Shown: positions 24,779 through 33,929 of the stretch, piece by piece | How positions within the stretch are numbered: position 1 is the first letter of the stretch | Layout of the letters: each line of letters begins with the position of its first letter | Virus record (IMG/VR): IMGVR_UViG_3300020185_000086 | Location: 1 to 44,915 of that record | DNA length: 44,915 nucleotides | Reading direction: 5' to 3' (one strand) | Origin: a virus | Program-made: the position numbers and the translations under genes | Notes under the pieces: model-generated | Told to the model about the DNA's origin: nothing | What the model saw: the letters and a program-made list of their open reading frames with translations, nothing else | The model's database searches: none

Positions 24779-24792
24779 CCTTCACTTTATCA
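24768..24792 (+). terminator. Possible weak terminator with the gp6 stop codon in its loop
   Basis: GTGAAG (24770-24775) pairs with CTTCAC (24780-24785) around TAAC, whose TAA is the gp6 stop; two G-T pairs extend the stem, and TTTATC follows. The T-tract is poor, so this may only be partly active. Confidence 0.35.
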
Positions 24793-24823
24793 TAAATTTT
24801 TATTATATTTAAATAAAAAAAAT

Positions 24824-25192
24824 ATGAGTTGTAATAGTTGTAAAAATAGTAGTAATGTTACTAATCTTGGTGGGCTCTCCATACCAACAGATAATAGTGA
24901 AAAAAGTGTTGGGGTTAAAATATTAATATTTACAGTTAAGATTATGTTATTCTTAATAGCTTCAGTTATCTTAATAATAACTGTAATCCCCTTTAGTATT
25001 TATTTATTAGTAAAGGTAATTTTCTTTGATGGTAGATTAGATATTGGAAGTTTTATAGGTATGATAAGTAATCATTTTAAAAATAAAAGAGAAGAAAAGA
25101 AATATAAAAAAGAGTCAATAAATGAAAATGATGATGAAGATGATGAAGACGATTATGAGGATGATTATAGTGATATTGATGAAATAAAATAG
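24824..25192 (+). CDS. Small membrane-anchored protein with acidic tail (122 aa)
   Basis: The N-terminus has two closely spaced cysteines (MSCNSCKNSS), followed by a hydrophobic segment at residues about 27-65 (ILIFTVKIMLFLIASVILII, then PFSIYLLVKVIFF), long enough for one or two membrane helices. The region after it is basic (NHFKNKREEKKYKKES), and the last 25 residues are almost all Asp/Glu. Basic-after-TM topology suggests that the tail faces the cytoplasm. The gene lies in the gp6 operon, so it may be a tail-assembly factor, a virion protein that contacts membranes, or a lysis-related protein; I do not recognise the family. Confidence 0.55.
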   Translation: MSCNSCKNSSNVTNLGGLSIPTDNSEKSVGVKILIFTVKIMLFLIASVILIITVIPFSIYLLVKVIFFDGRLDIGSFIGMISNHFKNKREEKKYKKESINENDDEDDEDDYEDDYSDIDEIK

Positions 25193-25212
25193 GAATAAAG
25201 ATAGTTATATGT

Positions 25213-28200
25213 ATGTCTGATAACATTAGAATAAGAACTACACCTGGTGATGGAATTAAGAGTGTAAATATTAATATAAATCAAAAATTTGATTTTATTG
25301 AGATTCTTTCACTTAAGATTTCGCAAGATGAAGCTTATAGAAGTTTTTGTTCTGATTATGGTGCAGTAGTAGGTAGAGTTATTGTTAATAACGGTGTAGG
25401 AGTACCAAACGCAAAGGTATCTATTTTCATACCTATTGATGATAACGATGCTATTGACCCAGAAATTCTTGGGTTATACCCATTTGAAGTAGTTACTGGA
25501 AAAGACTACAACGGAATAGGTTACAACTTATTACCAAGGAACGCAAGAGGTAAAGGTGATTGTTTTACACCTATCGGAACATTTCCATCAAAAAGAGAAA
25601 TACAAGATAACCCAGAAGTTAGTTATATATATTGTAAGTATTATAAATATTCGACAACAACAAATAACTCTGGTGATTTCATGTTATTTGGTGTTCCAGT
25701 AGGACCAAACTTTTTACATTGTGATGTTGATTTATCTGATATAGGCATACTTTCACAAAAACCTTATGAATTAATTAATGATGGTGCTAGTGAAAATTCA
25801 TTTGCATCTCCAACCGAGTTTAGAAGTCGTGATGAAACTGTAAATTTAAACCAATTAAAAACAATATCACCTATAAGTGTTGATGTAGTACCATTTTGGG
25901 GTGATAAAGAACAATGCCAAGTTGGAATTAGTAGGGTTGATGTTGACTTAAAAACACAAATTATATCTACCGCAATATTTATGGGTTCTATTTTTAGCGA
26001 TACTGAGAATGCCAGTATTAACAAGAGATGTAGACCTAAAAAAGCAATGGGTAATCAAGCTAAATTAGTTGCTGGCCCAGGTACAATTGAAATGATTCGT
26101 AAAAGTTCTACGGGTCAAATATCAAGATATGATATAAATGGAGGTCAAAATATTGACGATGACGGGACATGGAGTTATTTAATACCAATGAACTTAGATT
26201 ATAAGGTTACTTCTGAAGATGGTACAATGATACCATCAGATGACCCAACAATAGGTATTGCAACTAGAGCGAATGTTAGATTTAGAATTTCAATGGGTAG
26301 TAATGGTGCAGAAGGAAAACTAAGAAGTAGAGCAAAATATCTTGTACCTAATAACCCAGAACATCAAAATGATGTTGATTATAATTTTGATGGAAGTACT
26401 AAACCAGAAAGTTTTGTTGATTTTTATTGGAATAAAATTTATACAGTTAAGAATTATATAGCCAGAGTCCAACCAAATAAATCTGTTGAAAATAGAAACT
26501 TTATAGGTATAAAGGATGTAGATGAAGGAGCGAACTCTCCGTTCCCATTTAATAGAATGGATAATTCAGTAAACCCAATTATTGGGCTTTTGTGTCTTAT
26601 ATTTAGTATATTTTCGTTGATAATATGTGCAATTAATACTGTGATAGTAAATCTTCTTAATGTAGTTATTCTAATACTTAATGTAGTATTAGGGATTATT
26701 TGTGTTGTTTTAGCTGCTATTACTGTTCTAGTTTGTGGTTTAGCTCATTTATTTTCGGAAGCTAAACGAAAATCATGTAGGTGTAGATTGTGTCTTGGAC
26801 AACCCTGTACTAATGGTGATTGTTTTGGTGCCTGTTTAGATGGTATTCTACCCTATATACCATATATATCAGTAAGTTGCCCAGGTGACCCAGATGGGAT
26901 GAATTACGCACCTTGTGGTTGGAAACTTCCTGGTTCTTGGCAAGCTACGGAAGACCTTTCCCAACAAAATAATGGAACTAGCTTTCATTATCCAGGTGAT
27001 GGCCACCCTGGTCATAATAACTCTACGGCTGGATGGATAGATTGTATGATGCTTGGACTCATGGAAGCCTGGAACGCATTCAAGTTTGATTTTTATAATG
27101 ATTGGGTTAATGGTACACTATACTCCTTCTTATTTAAAGTTAAAAAAAGGAAGAAAGGTAAAGGTAAAATGAGATTCTGTGACACTGATTGTGAAGACAA
27201 TATTTTAGGTGTTGATAATAATGAAGATGGTCAAGCAGATACGACATGTCGTAAAAATTACGTTCTTGATTCTTGTACTAAAGCACAACCAGACTCTTAT
27301 ACTGATAGTAGTGGAGATAAAAAAGGGGTTAATACTAAAACATATTATCAACTTAGAGAAGGATATATAAAGTTATATAAGGGTGAATTTTATTATTCGG
27401 CCATTTCTAAAAAAACTGGCGTGAGACTTTTTGCTACAGATATAGTTAATCTTGGTTCAATGGTTGATTGTGATTGGCAAGGAATACCTAAGTTTCAACA
27501 ATATCTTATAGATACAACCCACAATAAACCACCATTACTTGCTGAGTATGATGGAGATGTAGTACCAACCGACCCAGCAAATATCGATGTGACTGGTTAT
27601 GATACTAAATTACCTGGTGGAACTGGTGATAATAAGTTAATTGGAAATGTATGGTGTATAATTATGAATGCATCTATAGGGACAACACCACAAACATGTA
27701 TTAATGTGAGAAGGTTTTCAGAACTAGGTGTTGGTTTAGATGAAAATAGAAGTGAGGATATTCCTGGTGATTACGTTGATAATAAAATTACAAATAATGA
27801 TGTTGATAATGCATTTGTTAGAGGTGCATTTCTTAATGCCAACACCCCCACCTCAACAAGTATACCTTTAGTTTATTTCGATGGTATGACACCACCAGCT
27901 AATTACCCTACTAATAATTTTGGTTATGATGATGAGATAAATTATTCAGAATTCAGAGACCGAAAAATTGTAAAAAATTTAAAAGAACATGAAAATTCAT
28001 TTTACTTTTATTTTGGTCTTAAACCTGGAAAAACTGCTTTAACAAAAATGAATAATCAATACTTTACGGAATGTATTCCATTTGATGATAGGGATTTCTT
28101 TATTAGTGGTACCATTGATACACCAGATAATGAAGACCCTCTAGGTCAAGGTCAATTAACTATTGAAATGATTAATGGTAAGCCACCATTCCAGATTGAA

Positions 28201-29520
28201 TGGGTAGGTCCAACAATTAGTGGAACCCTATATACAAACTCCCAATCTGGATATAATTCTATTACACAAACATTAAGTAATCTTTATGTTGGTAGTTATA
28301 ATGTAACGGTGGTAGATGATTTAGGTAATACAGCTCAGGGGGTGTTTTATGTTCCAGGTCCAGAACCTACAACATGTAATATACAACCAACACCAGCATC
28401 TGCTAATGGTGTTTCTGATGGAACAATAAGTGTAAATATAAGTGGTGGTCAAATTCCGTTCACGATAAATATATATGAATCTGACCCAGCTATACCAGGT
28501 GGTTTTGTTACAACTCCAACTGATACAGCTTCAATCACCTCAACTTCACATGTATTTAGTAATTTACCAGGTGATAATTATTATGTTGAGGTGATTGATT
28601 CTGGAACGCCAATAACAGAATGTACTAATGATGTAGAAATAACAGAACCAAATGCTTTAATTGTAAGTATTAGTGGTAGTTCATCACCATGTTACGGTGA
28701 GAATGCTGGTACTGCGACTTCATCAGTAAACGGTGGTACTACACCATATACAATAGAATGGATAGATTCAAATAATAATAATGTTAGTAGTAATTTTACT
28801 GCTAGTAATTTAGGACCAGGCACTTATACTGCCTCAGTTACTGACTCTAGTAATCAAACTGGTGGAGGAACTTGGGTTGTAACCGAACCAGGAGACTTGA
28901 CGTTTACTACTGGTTCTGATGATGTCACCTGTTTTAATCAAAATGATGGTATAATAGGTATTAGTTCCGTATTTTCAGATAATACTGTTGAAATTACTGT
29001 TGAGGGTGGTGGTACTAACACTTACCAGGCAATGTCACCTGGTACTGGTAGCGACCACCTTTTTTATAATTTAGTTGCTGACACTTACCAAATTAAACTT
29101 AGAGATATTATAACTGAATGTGAAAAGATAACTTCTATAGTAATTAATGAACCAACATCTGAACTAACAGTTAGTATTATAGAGACAGTTAACTCATTAA
29201 CCGCTACAATAGTTGGTGGTTGGGGAAATGAACCAGGTGGTGAATATATTACAGAATGGCAAGTAAGTAATACCCAATATGGAAGTTATAGCACACCAAA
29301 TCTATTAATGTTAGACCCCGCTGTTTATGCTTCCATAGCTGGGGAAGATGTACCCCCTTATAGTAATAAAGTAAATTTAAGTCCTACCGCTTACGTAGCA
29401 TTTTTGTATCCTAAATGGTGGAGACTTAAAGTAACTGCAAAAAATCAAACTCACGAGACTAATGAGGGATGTACTAAATATAGTAGTCCAGTTGAACTAG
29501 TTGGAGCTTATGTTCCATAA
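25213..29520 (+). CDS. Large virion protein with hydrophobic core segment and SprB-like adhesin repeats (1435 aa)
   Basis: This is a probable tail or baseplate appendage protein. The N-terminal region has a carboxypeptidase-regulatory-like beta domain (VVGRVIVNNGVGVPNAKVSI at about 52-70, closing with GDFMLFGVPVGPNFL near 156-170). At residues about 454-514 there is a 60-residue hydrophobic stretch (IIGLLCLIFSIFSLIICAIN and VVLGIICVVLAAITVLVCGL), directly followed by a Cys-rich patch (KSCRCRLCLGQPCTNGDC). The C-terminal 460 residues (about 977-1320) contain three to four SprB-type repeats: 'GGxxPYxIxW ... LxPGTYTxxVTDxxxxT ... VTEP', plus CYGENAG and CFNQNDG starts. SprB repeats are known from flavobacterial gliding adhesins. 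The start at 25213 is the only in-frame ATG near the 3'-end of the previous gene. Host contact is inferred. Confidence 0.6.
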   Translation: MSDNIRIRTTPGDGIKSVNININQKFDFIEILSLKISQDEAYRSFCSDYGAVVGRVIVNNGVGVPNAKVSIFIPIDDNDAIDPEILGLYPFEVVTGKDYNGIGYNLLPRNARGKGDCFTPIGTFPSKREIQDNPEVSYIYCKYYKYSTTTNNSGDFMLFGVPVGPNFLHCDVDLSDIGILSQKPYELINDGASENSFASPTEFRSRDETVNLNQLKTISPISVDVVPFWGDKEQCQVGISRVDVDLKTQIISTAIFMGSIFSDTENASINKRCRPKKAMGNQAKLVAGPGTIEMIRKSSTGQISRYDINGGQNIDDDGTWSYLIPMNLDYKVTSEDGTMIPSDDPTIGIATRANVRFRISMGSNGAEGKLRSRAKYLVPNNPEHQNDVDYNFDGSTKPESFVDFYWNKIYTVKNYIARVQPNKSVENRNFIGIKDVDEGANSPFPFNRMDNSVNPIIGLLCLIFSIFSLIICAINTVIVNLLNVVILILNVVLGIICVVLAAITVLVCGLAHLFSEAKRKSCRCRLCLGQPCTNGDCFGACLDGILPYIPYISVSCPGDPDGMNYAPCGWKLPGSWQATEDLSQQNNGTSFHYPGDGHPGHNNSTAGWIDCMMLGLMEAWNAFKFDFYNDWVNGTLYSFLFKVKKRKKGKGKMRFCDTDCEDNILGVDNNEDGQADTTCRKNYVLDSCTKAQPDSYTDSSGDKKGVNTKTYYQLREGYIKLYKGEFYYSAISKKTGVRLFATDIVNLGSMVDCDWQGIPKFQQYLIDTTHNKPPLLAEYDGDVVPTDPANIDVTGYDTKLPGGTGDNKLIGNVWCIIMNASIGTTPQTCINVRRFSELGVGLDENRSEDIPGDYVDNKITNNDVDNAFVRGAFLNANTPTSTSIPLVYFDGMTPPANYPTNNFGYDDEINYSEFRDRKIVKNLKEHENSFYFYFGLKPGKTALTKMNNQYFTECIPFDDRDFFISGTIDTPDNEDPLGQGQLTIEMINGKPPFQIEWVGPTISGTLYTNSQSGYNSITQTLSNLYVGSYNVTVVDDLGNTAQGVFYVPGPEPTTCNIQPTPASANGVSDGTISVNISGGQIPFTINIYESDPAIPGGFVTTPTDTASITSTSHVFSNLPGDNYYVEVIDSGTPITECTNDVEITEPNALIVSISGSSSPCYGENAGTATSSVNGGTTPYTIEWIDSNNNNVSSNFTASNLGPGTYTASVTDSSNQTGGGTWVVTEPGDLTFTTGSDDVTCFNQNDGIIGISSVFSDNTVEITVEGGGTNTYQAMSPGTGSDHLFYNLVADTYQIKLRDIITECEKITSIVINEPTSELTVSIIETVNSLTATIVGGWGNEPGGEYITEWQVSNTQYGSYSTPNLLMLDPAVYASIAGEDVPPYSNKVNLSPTAYVAFLYPKWWRLKVTAKNQTHETNEGCTKYSSPVELVGAYVP

Positions 29521-29527
29521 TAAAAAT

Positions 29528-31249
29528 ATGAAAAGGTTAAAACATAAATTAAATGAATTTAAATCAAAATCTGACGTAAATAAAGAAATTTTTACTAAGG
29601 TTGATTTTTTTGGTGAACAAATGCTTTTACCACCAGGAGAGATTAATCATATAGTAGACGTTGGTAAAGAATTCGAAAAGGAACGTAAGGAATCAAGTAT
29701 TTATAGGATTAAAGGTACGATAACACCCCTATTCAGTAATCCATTAATGAATATGAACACAGACCTAGAACCAACAGGCATCTTTGGTTCAAGTTTTATT
29801 TCTAATTCTGGAAATGGTTTAGATATTTTTAATAATGACTTATTTAAATTAGACCCAAATGATAATGACTTTGTTGGTAAACCAACCCTAACATATGCAG
29901 AATCTTATGAAAATAAATTAGCTGAATCTGACGGTTGGTTCGGATTTTATGAACCAGACATAACCAAGTTAGGTATATGTAGATTTTATGATATCGAACC
30001 AACTAGAGAAAGATTCGATTTAAGCTCATATAAAGAAAAGAATTGGGATATAACCATTACATACCCACACAGAAAAAATAATACCCATACGATAGTCCAA
30101 GATGGGTTATTAGTTATAGGTTCTGTTGAGGTCGAAGTTGGAGGTGTACCTATGACAGCAATTGCGACCTCAACATATCACGGTTTAAATAATGGTGATA
30201 AAGTCAGACTTACCAATATGCCAAATATACCTTATAATGGTGAATTCACAGTAGTTAGACGTGGATTAGATAATGGTGATTTAAAAGATAATTACTTTGT
30301 AATAAGACTTGACCCTTCAGTAGTTCCAATTGGTCCTTTGACTGGTAGAATGAAAAGAGTTGTAAATGGACAAGAATCTGAATATTATATAAGGATGTTT
30401 AAAAAGTTATTAGAAATAGATGGGGATTATGAGATGTACCAATTAGCATTTAGTAATAATGTATTTAATGACCCTAATTATCAATTTATAATTAATCAAG
30501 ATATAGATATTGAGGGGTTAGTTGATAATTTAGGTAGACCACTTAGTGAGTTATATCTTACACTTATTAAAACTGATAGTGGTGGGGTTTTCCATAAGAC
30601 TCAATCTGGATTTGATTTAGAATTTATTGCTGGAAATATTATTAATGATGTCTCAAATTCTAGACAAATAACATATGATACATCTACCACACAAACACCA
30701 CTAGAAAATAATATTATACCTGGTCCTGGTACGACTGAATTTTACGGTGATATTGTGGAGTATAATAAATTTGAATTAAGAGAAAAAATACTTTCAGACG
30801 TACTACATAGATTCAACACAACCAATAGAGAGATTAATTACATTAATGGTCTTGCAGATGGACCTAGAAGAGAAGGGTATTTATACAACCCACATCATAT
30901 AATTAAAATAAGAGAATTTTCATTATATATAGAACAAGGTGATATAAATACTATAGGTATTCCAGATTACGCTGAAGATTTAGGTGATGGTAGATGGCTT
31001 TGGAGAGATTTATTAGATATTGGTATATATGACGGAGAAGGTGACTTTTTAGATTACCCATTTACGAATGGGGTTCATTATTTGCACCAAAATTATTGTT
31101 TTAAAACAATGAGGCAAGACCCATTTACATCATATGACCTATATTATGGTGGGTCATCATTAAGTGACATCACATTTAACCCACGAGACCCAATAGGGGA
31201 CCCAATAACGGATAGGTTTACAGTAAAACGAAGCGATAATGTTTGTTAA
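29528..31249 (+). CDS. Virion structural protein, unknown (573 aa)
   Basis: The family is not recognised. I chose the ATG at 29528, 7 nt after the upstream stop, in the usual A-rich context, over the overlapping TTG (29501) and ATG (29510). The N-terminus is basic (MKRLKHKLNEFKSKS). The central part has ITITYPHRKNN, then a small beta motif with YHGLNNGDKVRLTN and YNGEFTVVRRG (about 210-240) that resembles the repeats seen in phage fibre and baseplate proteins. The C-terminus is rich in aromatic residues (WLWRDLLDIGIYDG, then YLHQNYCFKTMRQDPF). It overlaps the next gene by 11 nt, so it belongs to a coupled structural set. Confidence 0.55.
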   Translation: MKRLKHKLNEFKSKSDVNKEIFTKVDFFGEQMLLPPGEINHIVDVGKEFEKERKESSIYRIKGTITPLFSNPLMNMNTDLEPTGIFGSSFISNSGNGLDIFNNDLFKLDPNDNDFVGKPTLTYAESYENKLAESDGWFGFYEPDITKLGICRFYDIEPTRERFDLSSYKEKNWDITITYPHRKNNTHTIVQDGLLVIGSVEVEVGGVPMTAIATSTYHGLNNGDKVRLTNMPNIPYNGEFTVVRRGLDNGDLKDNYFVIRLDPSVVPIGPLTGRMKRVVNGQESEYYIRMFKKLLEIDGDYEMYQLAFSNNVFNDPNYQFIINQDIDIEGLVDNLGRPLSELYLTLIKTDSGGVFHKTQSGFDLEFIAGNIINDVSNSRQITYDTSTTQTPLENNIIPGPGTTEFYGDIVEYNKFELREKILSDVLHRFNTTNREINYINGLADGPRREGYLYNPHHIIKIREFSLYIEQGDINTIGIPDYAEDLGDGRWLWRDLLDIGIYDGEGDFLDYPFTNGVHYLHQNYCFKTMRQDPFTSYDLYYGGSSLSDITFNPRDPIGDPITDRFTVKRSDNVC

Positions 31250-32057
31250 TAATTATAAAATAAGAAGACCACATTTAAGTGGTACAACTGAGATAAGTAT
31301 TAATGTTCCATTTGGTCAAACACCATGGTTAGTTGACCAAACGGATATTATTAACAATAAATTTGTGAATGTTGAGGTTGAGAATTCTATTAACCCTATA
31401 CTTGATTATGAAAATGTTAGGTTTGTACCCATCATTACTATCAACAATAGTAACATACCTTGCGATACTGTTAACTATAAGTTAAACATGTTAAGTAATG
31501 GTAGTTACCCATCTAACACCTATTGGAGTGATGTTGACTTTACACTTAATGACCTTGCATTAAAGAAAAATTCATATGTTAAAACATTTTTAAGGTTAGA
31601 TTTTTATGACACTGATATCGGGACAAATCAAAGACTTTTATTTTTTAAAACTATTTTTCCAGAAATAGTAAATCTACCAAACCCCACTATCTTTAATTTG
31701 TCATTTAATACGGGTAATACTCTTATAGATAGAAATTTAAGAGGTGAAGGATTTTTCCTTTATTATTTTAAAGAAGATGTACTACCTACAGTACCTAAAT
31801 ATTTATATATGAAAGCTACATTTCTTAATGCTAAAAATGGTTCACAAACAAGCTTTATGTCATCAAACATAACGAATAACCCAATTGATGAATTAGTTCA
31901 AGAAGGTAGTGGTTTATTATATACTAGATATATATTAAAGAGAGAAGTTGAAGGGTATTATTATGAGATTGATGACACCTACTCACAGAACATAACTAAA
32001 TTAACTAGTAGTGAAATTAATTATACAGTTAATTTATATGAAATAAGTGTATTATAA
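31239..32057 (+). CDS. Virion structural protein, unknown (272 aa)
   Basis: I do not recognise this protein. It is beta-rich, with no signal peptide, Cys cluster or membrane segment. The N-terminus reads MFVNNYKIRRPHLSGTTEIS; a central segment has LRLDFYDTDIGTNQRLLFFK and the C-terminus LKREVEGYYYEIDDTYSQN. It starts with an 11-nt overlap with the previous gene and its stop overlaps the next start by 1 nt (TAATG), so these three genes are likely translationally coupled and act in the same complex, presumably an attachment or baseplate-periphery structure. Confidence 0.55.
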   Translation: MFVNNYKIRRPHLSGTTEISINVPFGQTPWLVDQTDIINNKFVNVEVENSINPILDYENVRFVPIITINNSNIPCDTVNYKLNMLSNGSYPSNTYWSDVDFTLNDLALKKNSYVKTFLRLDFYDTDIGTNQRLLFFKTIFPEIVNLPNPTIFNLSFNTGNTLIDRNLRGEGFFLYYFKEDVLPTVPKYLYMKATFLNAKNGSQTSFMSSNITNNPIDELVQEGSGLLYTRYILKREVEGYYYEIDDTYSQNITKLTSSEINYTVNLYEISVL

Positions 32058-32920
32058 TGGAGATAATAAAGAGAAAAATACTTTTAGAAGACTACACTAG
32101 TAGAGAGCAAGGTAGTTGGGGAGAACTAACCGCTTCAGCTTTCACTATGAATGTGTTCTTTACCCAAGATGCTGATGATATGGGTATTTCAACAAACCTA
32201 CCTTTCATAGCTAAAGATGGTACGTTACCAACATATCAACCACTACTTGATAAATTAAATTCTTCTGGATATTCATTTAATTTCATGGCTGGTGCCACAA
32301 CAAACATAATTGAAGATGGTACTTCACCAAACACAAGATATCCAGGTAAACTTAAGAATGCTTATTTTATAAATGGAATAAGGGTAACTGGTCTTACAGA
32401 AGATAAACTTTTTACGGTACAATCATATAATAATACAATGCCATATATCCCACTATTTAATATTACTGAAGGGAGTTATTTAGATTTTGAGGGTAATCCT
32501 TACCAGGGCGGTACAAGAGTAATACAAAATAGTAATGAAAACCCGATATCTTATATTATTGATGGTGATGTTACTGAAATTATTAATCTTAATAACCCAT
32601 ATCCAGATTTAGGTATTTTATATAAGAGCTATAGTGGTTTAACAAGAACGGATTATCTGTATGCATTAAACGGGTTTATGCCAATAACTGAATTATATTA
32701 CAAATCTCAAGGATTTAATAATACAAATACCATTCTATCAGCTGAAACAAAAGAGGAATATCTATTTGGTATAACCTCATCACCTACAGTTGAAAGTGAT
32801 TTATTCATTGATAGAGGTATAACCAGTGTTATTCAGAGTCATATGCAATTAGGTGAGGTAGTAACTATGAGGGAATTAATAAATTATGGTAATGGATATT
32901 ATGAAATACAAATTACTTAA
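32057..32920 (+). CDS. Virion structural protein, unknown (287 aa)
   Basis: I do not recognise this protein. It begins with MEIIKRKILLEDYTSREQGS and is otherwise Asn/Tyr/Thr-rich with a mixed beta pattern; the segment WGELTASAFTMNVFFTQDADDM follows the N-terminal arm, and the last residues are MRELINYGNGYYEIQIT. Its ATG overlaps the previous stop (TAATG). A 94-bp gap follows that carries a TAGTATTTAT motif, so a transcription unit may end or restart there. The structural role is inferred from the block only. Confidence 0.55.
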   Translation: MEIIKRKILLEDYTSREQGSWGELTASAFTMNVFFTQDADDMGISTNLPFIAKDGTLPTYQPLLDKLNSSGYSFNFMAGATTNIIEDGTSPNTRYPGKLKNAYFINGIRVTGLTEDKLFTVQSYNNTMPYIPLFNITEGSYLDFEGNPYQGGTRVIQNSNENPISYIIDGDVTEIINLNNPYPDLGILYKSYSGLTRTDYLYALNGFMPITELYYKSQGFNNTNTILSAETKEEYLFGITSSPTVESDLFIDRGITSVIQSHMQLGEVVTMRELINYGNGYYEIQIT

Positions 32921-32952
32921 TACTTATATAGAAAGAAAATTATATAAAATTA

Positions 32953-32962
32953 TAGTATTTAT
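32953..32962 (+). promoter_or_regulatory. TAGTATTTAT motif, candidate late promoter
   Basis: This is the exact decamer that precedes 888 and 43701, here 62 bp before the ATG at 33015 in the only sizeable gap in this part of the structural block. No TTG at the -33 distance. Role inferred. Confidence 0.35.
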
Positions 32963-33014
32963 AAAATAAGAATTAAATATTCTATAACAATAAAAGAATT
33001 AAAAAGAATTAATT

Positions 33015-33926
33015 ATGGCAAGTGGAACATACGGTACAGTAAGACCAGCAGATTTATCACCAAGTGATGTTGAGATAACAGTGTTTTATTCAAAAAATAG
33101 AGAAACTGAGAACACAAATGTATTTAAATTACCTTCATCTAATTTAACTTCAATTAACAACCCATCTAATACTAACGGATTTGAGACGTTTGGTGGTCTT
33201 TATACTCTTAGATTACCCATTACTGATTTTAGTTCTAAAGGAATTTACACTATTGTATTTAAACCACTTGAGATAAGAACTAAGGTCATTGATTGCGGTG
33301 TATTAGCTGCATATCCAGATATTAAGGGAATTCTTTTCGATACTTCAGACCCAGGACTAACCCTTGTTGCGGATAAATTCGAAAATAATAACCTTACAGG
33401 GTATAGAGTAGAGTATTTAGATACTAATAGTGGGGCCATTGATAAAAAGATGAAAAATCTTTTTAGACTTATCACATCTAACAATAGAGCTGAACCAGTT
33501 AGTCAAAATCTTACAAATACAAATCAAAAAGCTATTAGATATAGATTTAACGATAATTCTACACTTGTGTTTTGTACAATGACACCATCATCATCTACTA
33601 ATGTTAAACCAAATGTTTTACCATTTATTGGTGTACCAAATCAAGACGTAATTATAACAAATACGCTTTTCACACCATTCGTTATGGAGATTGAATTAGT
33701 TGAGTACGATATTGAAACACTTGCCATTGGTATGTTCGGTAATCAAGCGAAGGGTCTTGAAAATGGAGTTTACACAGTTTATAACTTTAACTCCGATATT
33801 TATAAACAATATAATCTTTATGAGATTAAAGATAGGTTTACTGGTAAACCATTATTTGAGATTAAAGAAAACAGGAATAATAATATTGACTTTTCACAAA
33901 ATTTTGATGGCATATCAAACGTATAA
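33015..33926 (+). CDS. Virion structural protein, unknown (303 aa)
   Basis: I do not recognise this protein. It is a beta-rich soluble protein that starts MASGTYGTVRPADLSPSDVE, with ITVFYSKNRETENTNVFKLP after it and SSKGIYTIVFKPLEIRTKV near residues 76-94. The second half includes PFVMEIELVEYDIETLAIGM (about 222-241) and ends in a polar tail. Its ATG has the 'aattaatt' upstream context. It is followed after 3 nt by the gp7/gpI-like wedge gene, so it may be a wedge partner protein. Confidence 0.55.
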   Translation: MASGTYGTVRPADLSPSDVEITVFYSKNRETENTNVFKLPSSNLTSINNPSNTNGFETFGGLYTLRLPITDFSSKGIYTIVFKPLEIRTKVIDCGVLAAYPDIKGILFDTSDPGLTLVADKFENNNLTGYRVEYLDTNSGAIDKKMKNLFRLITSNNRAEPVSQNLTNTNQKAIRYRFNDNSTLVFCTMTPSSSTNVKPNVLPFIGVPNQDVIITNTLFTPFVMEIELVEYDIETLAIGMFGNQAKGLENGVYTVYNFNSDIYKQYNLYEIKDRFTGKPLFEIKENRNNNIDFSQNFDGISNV

Positions 33927-33929
33927 TAA

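Noticed and set aside
29501-29527. TTG (29501) or ATG (29510) starts for the 573-aa gene
   Set aside because: Both lie in the end of the upstream gene, and the ATG at 29528 has the usual spacing and A-rich context.
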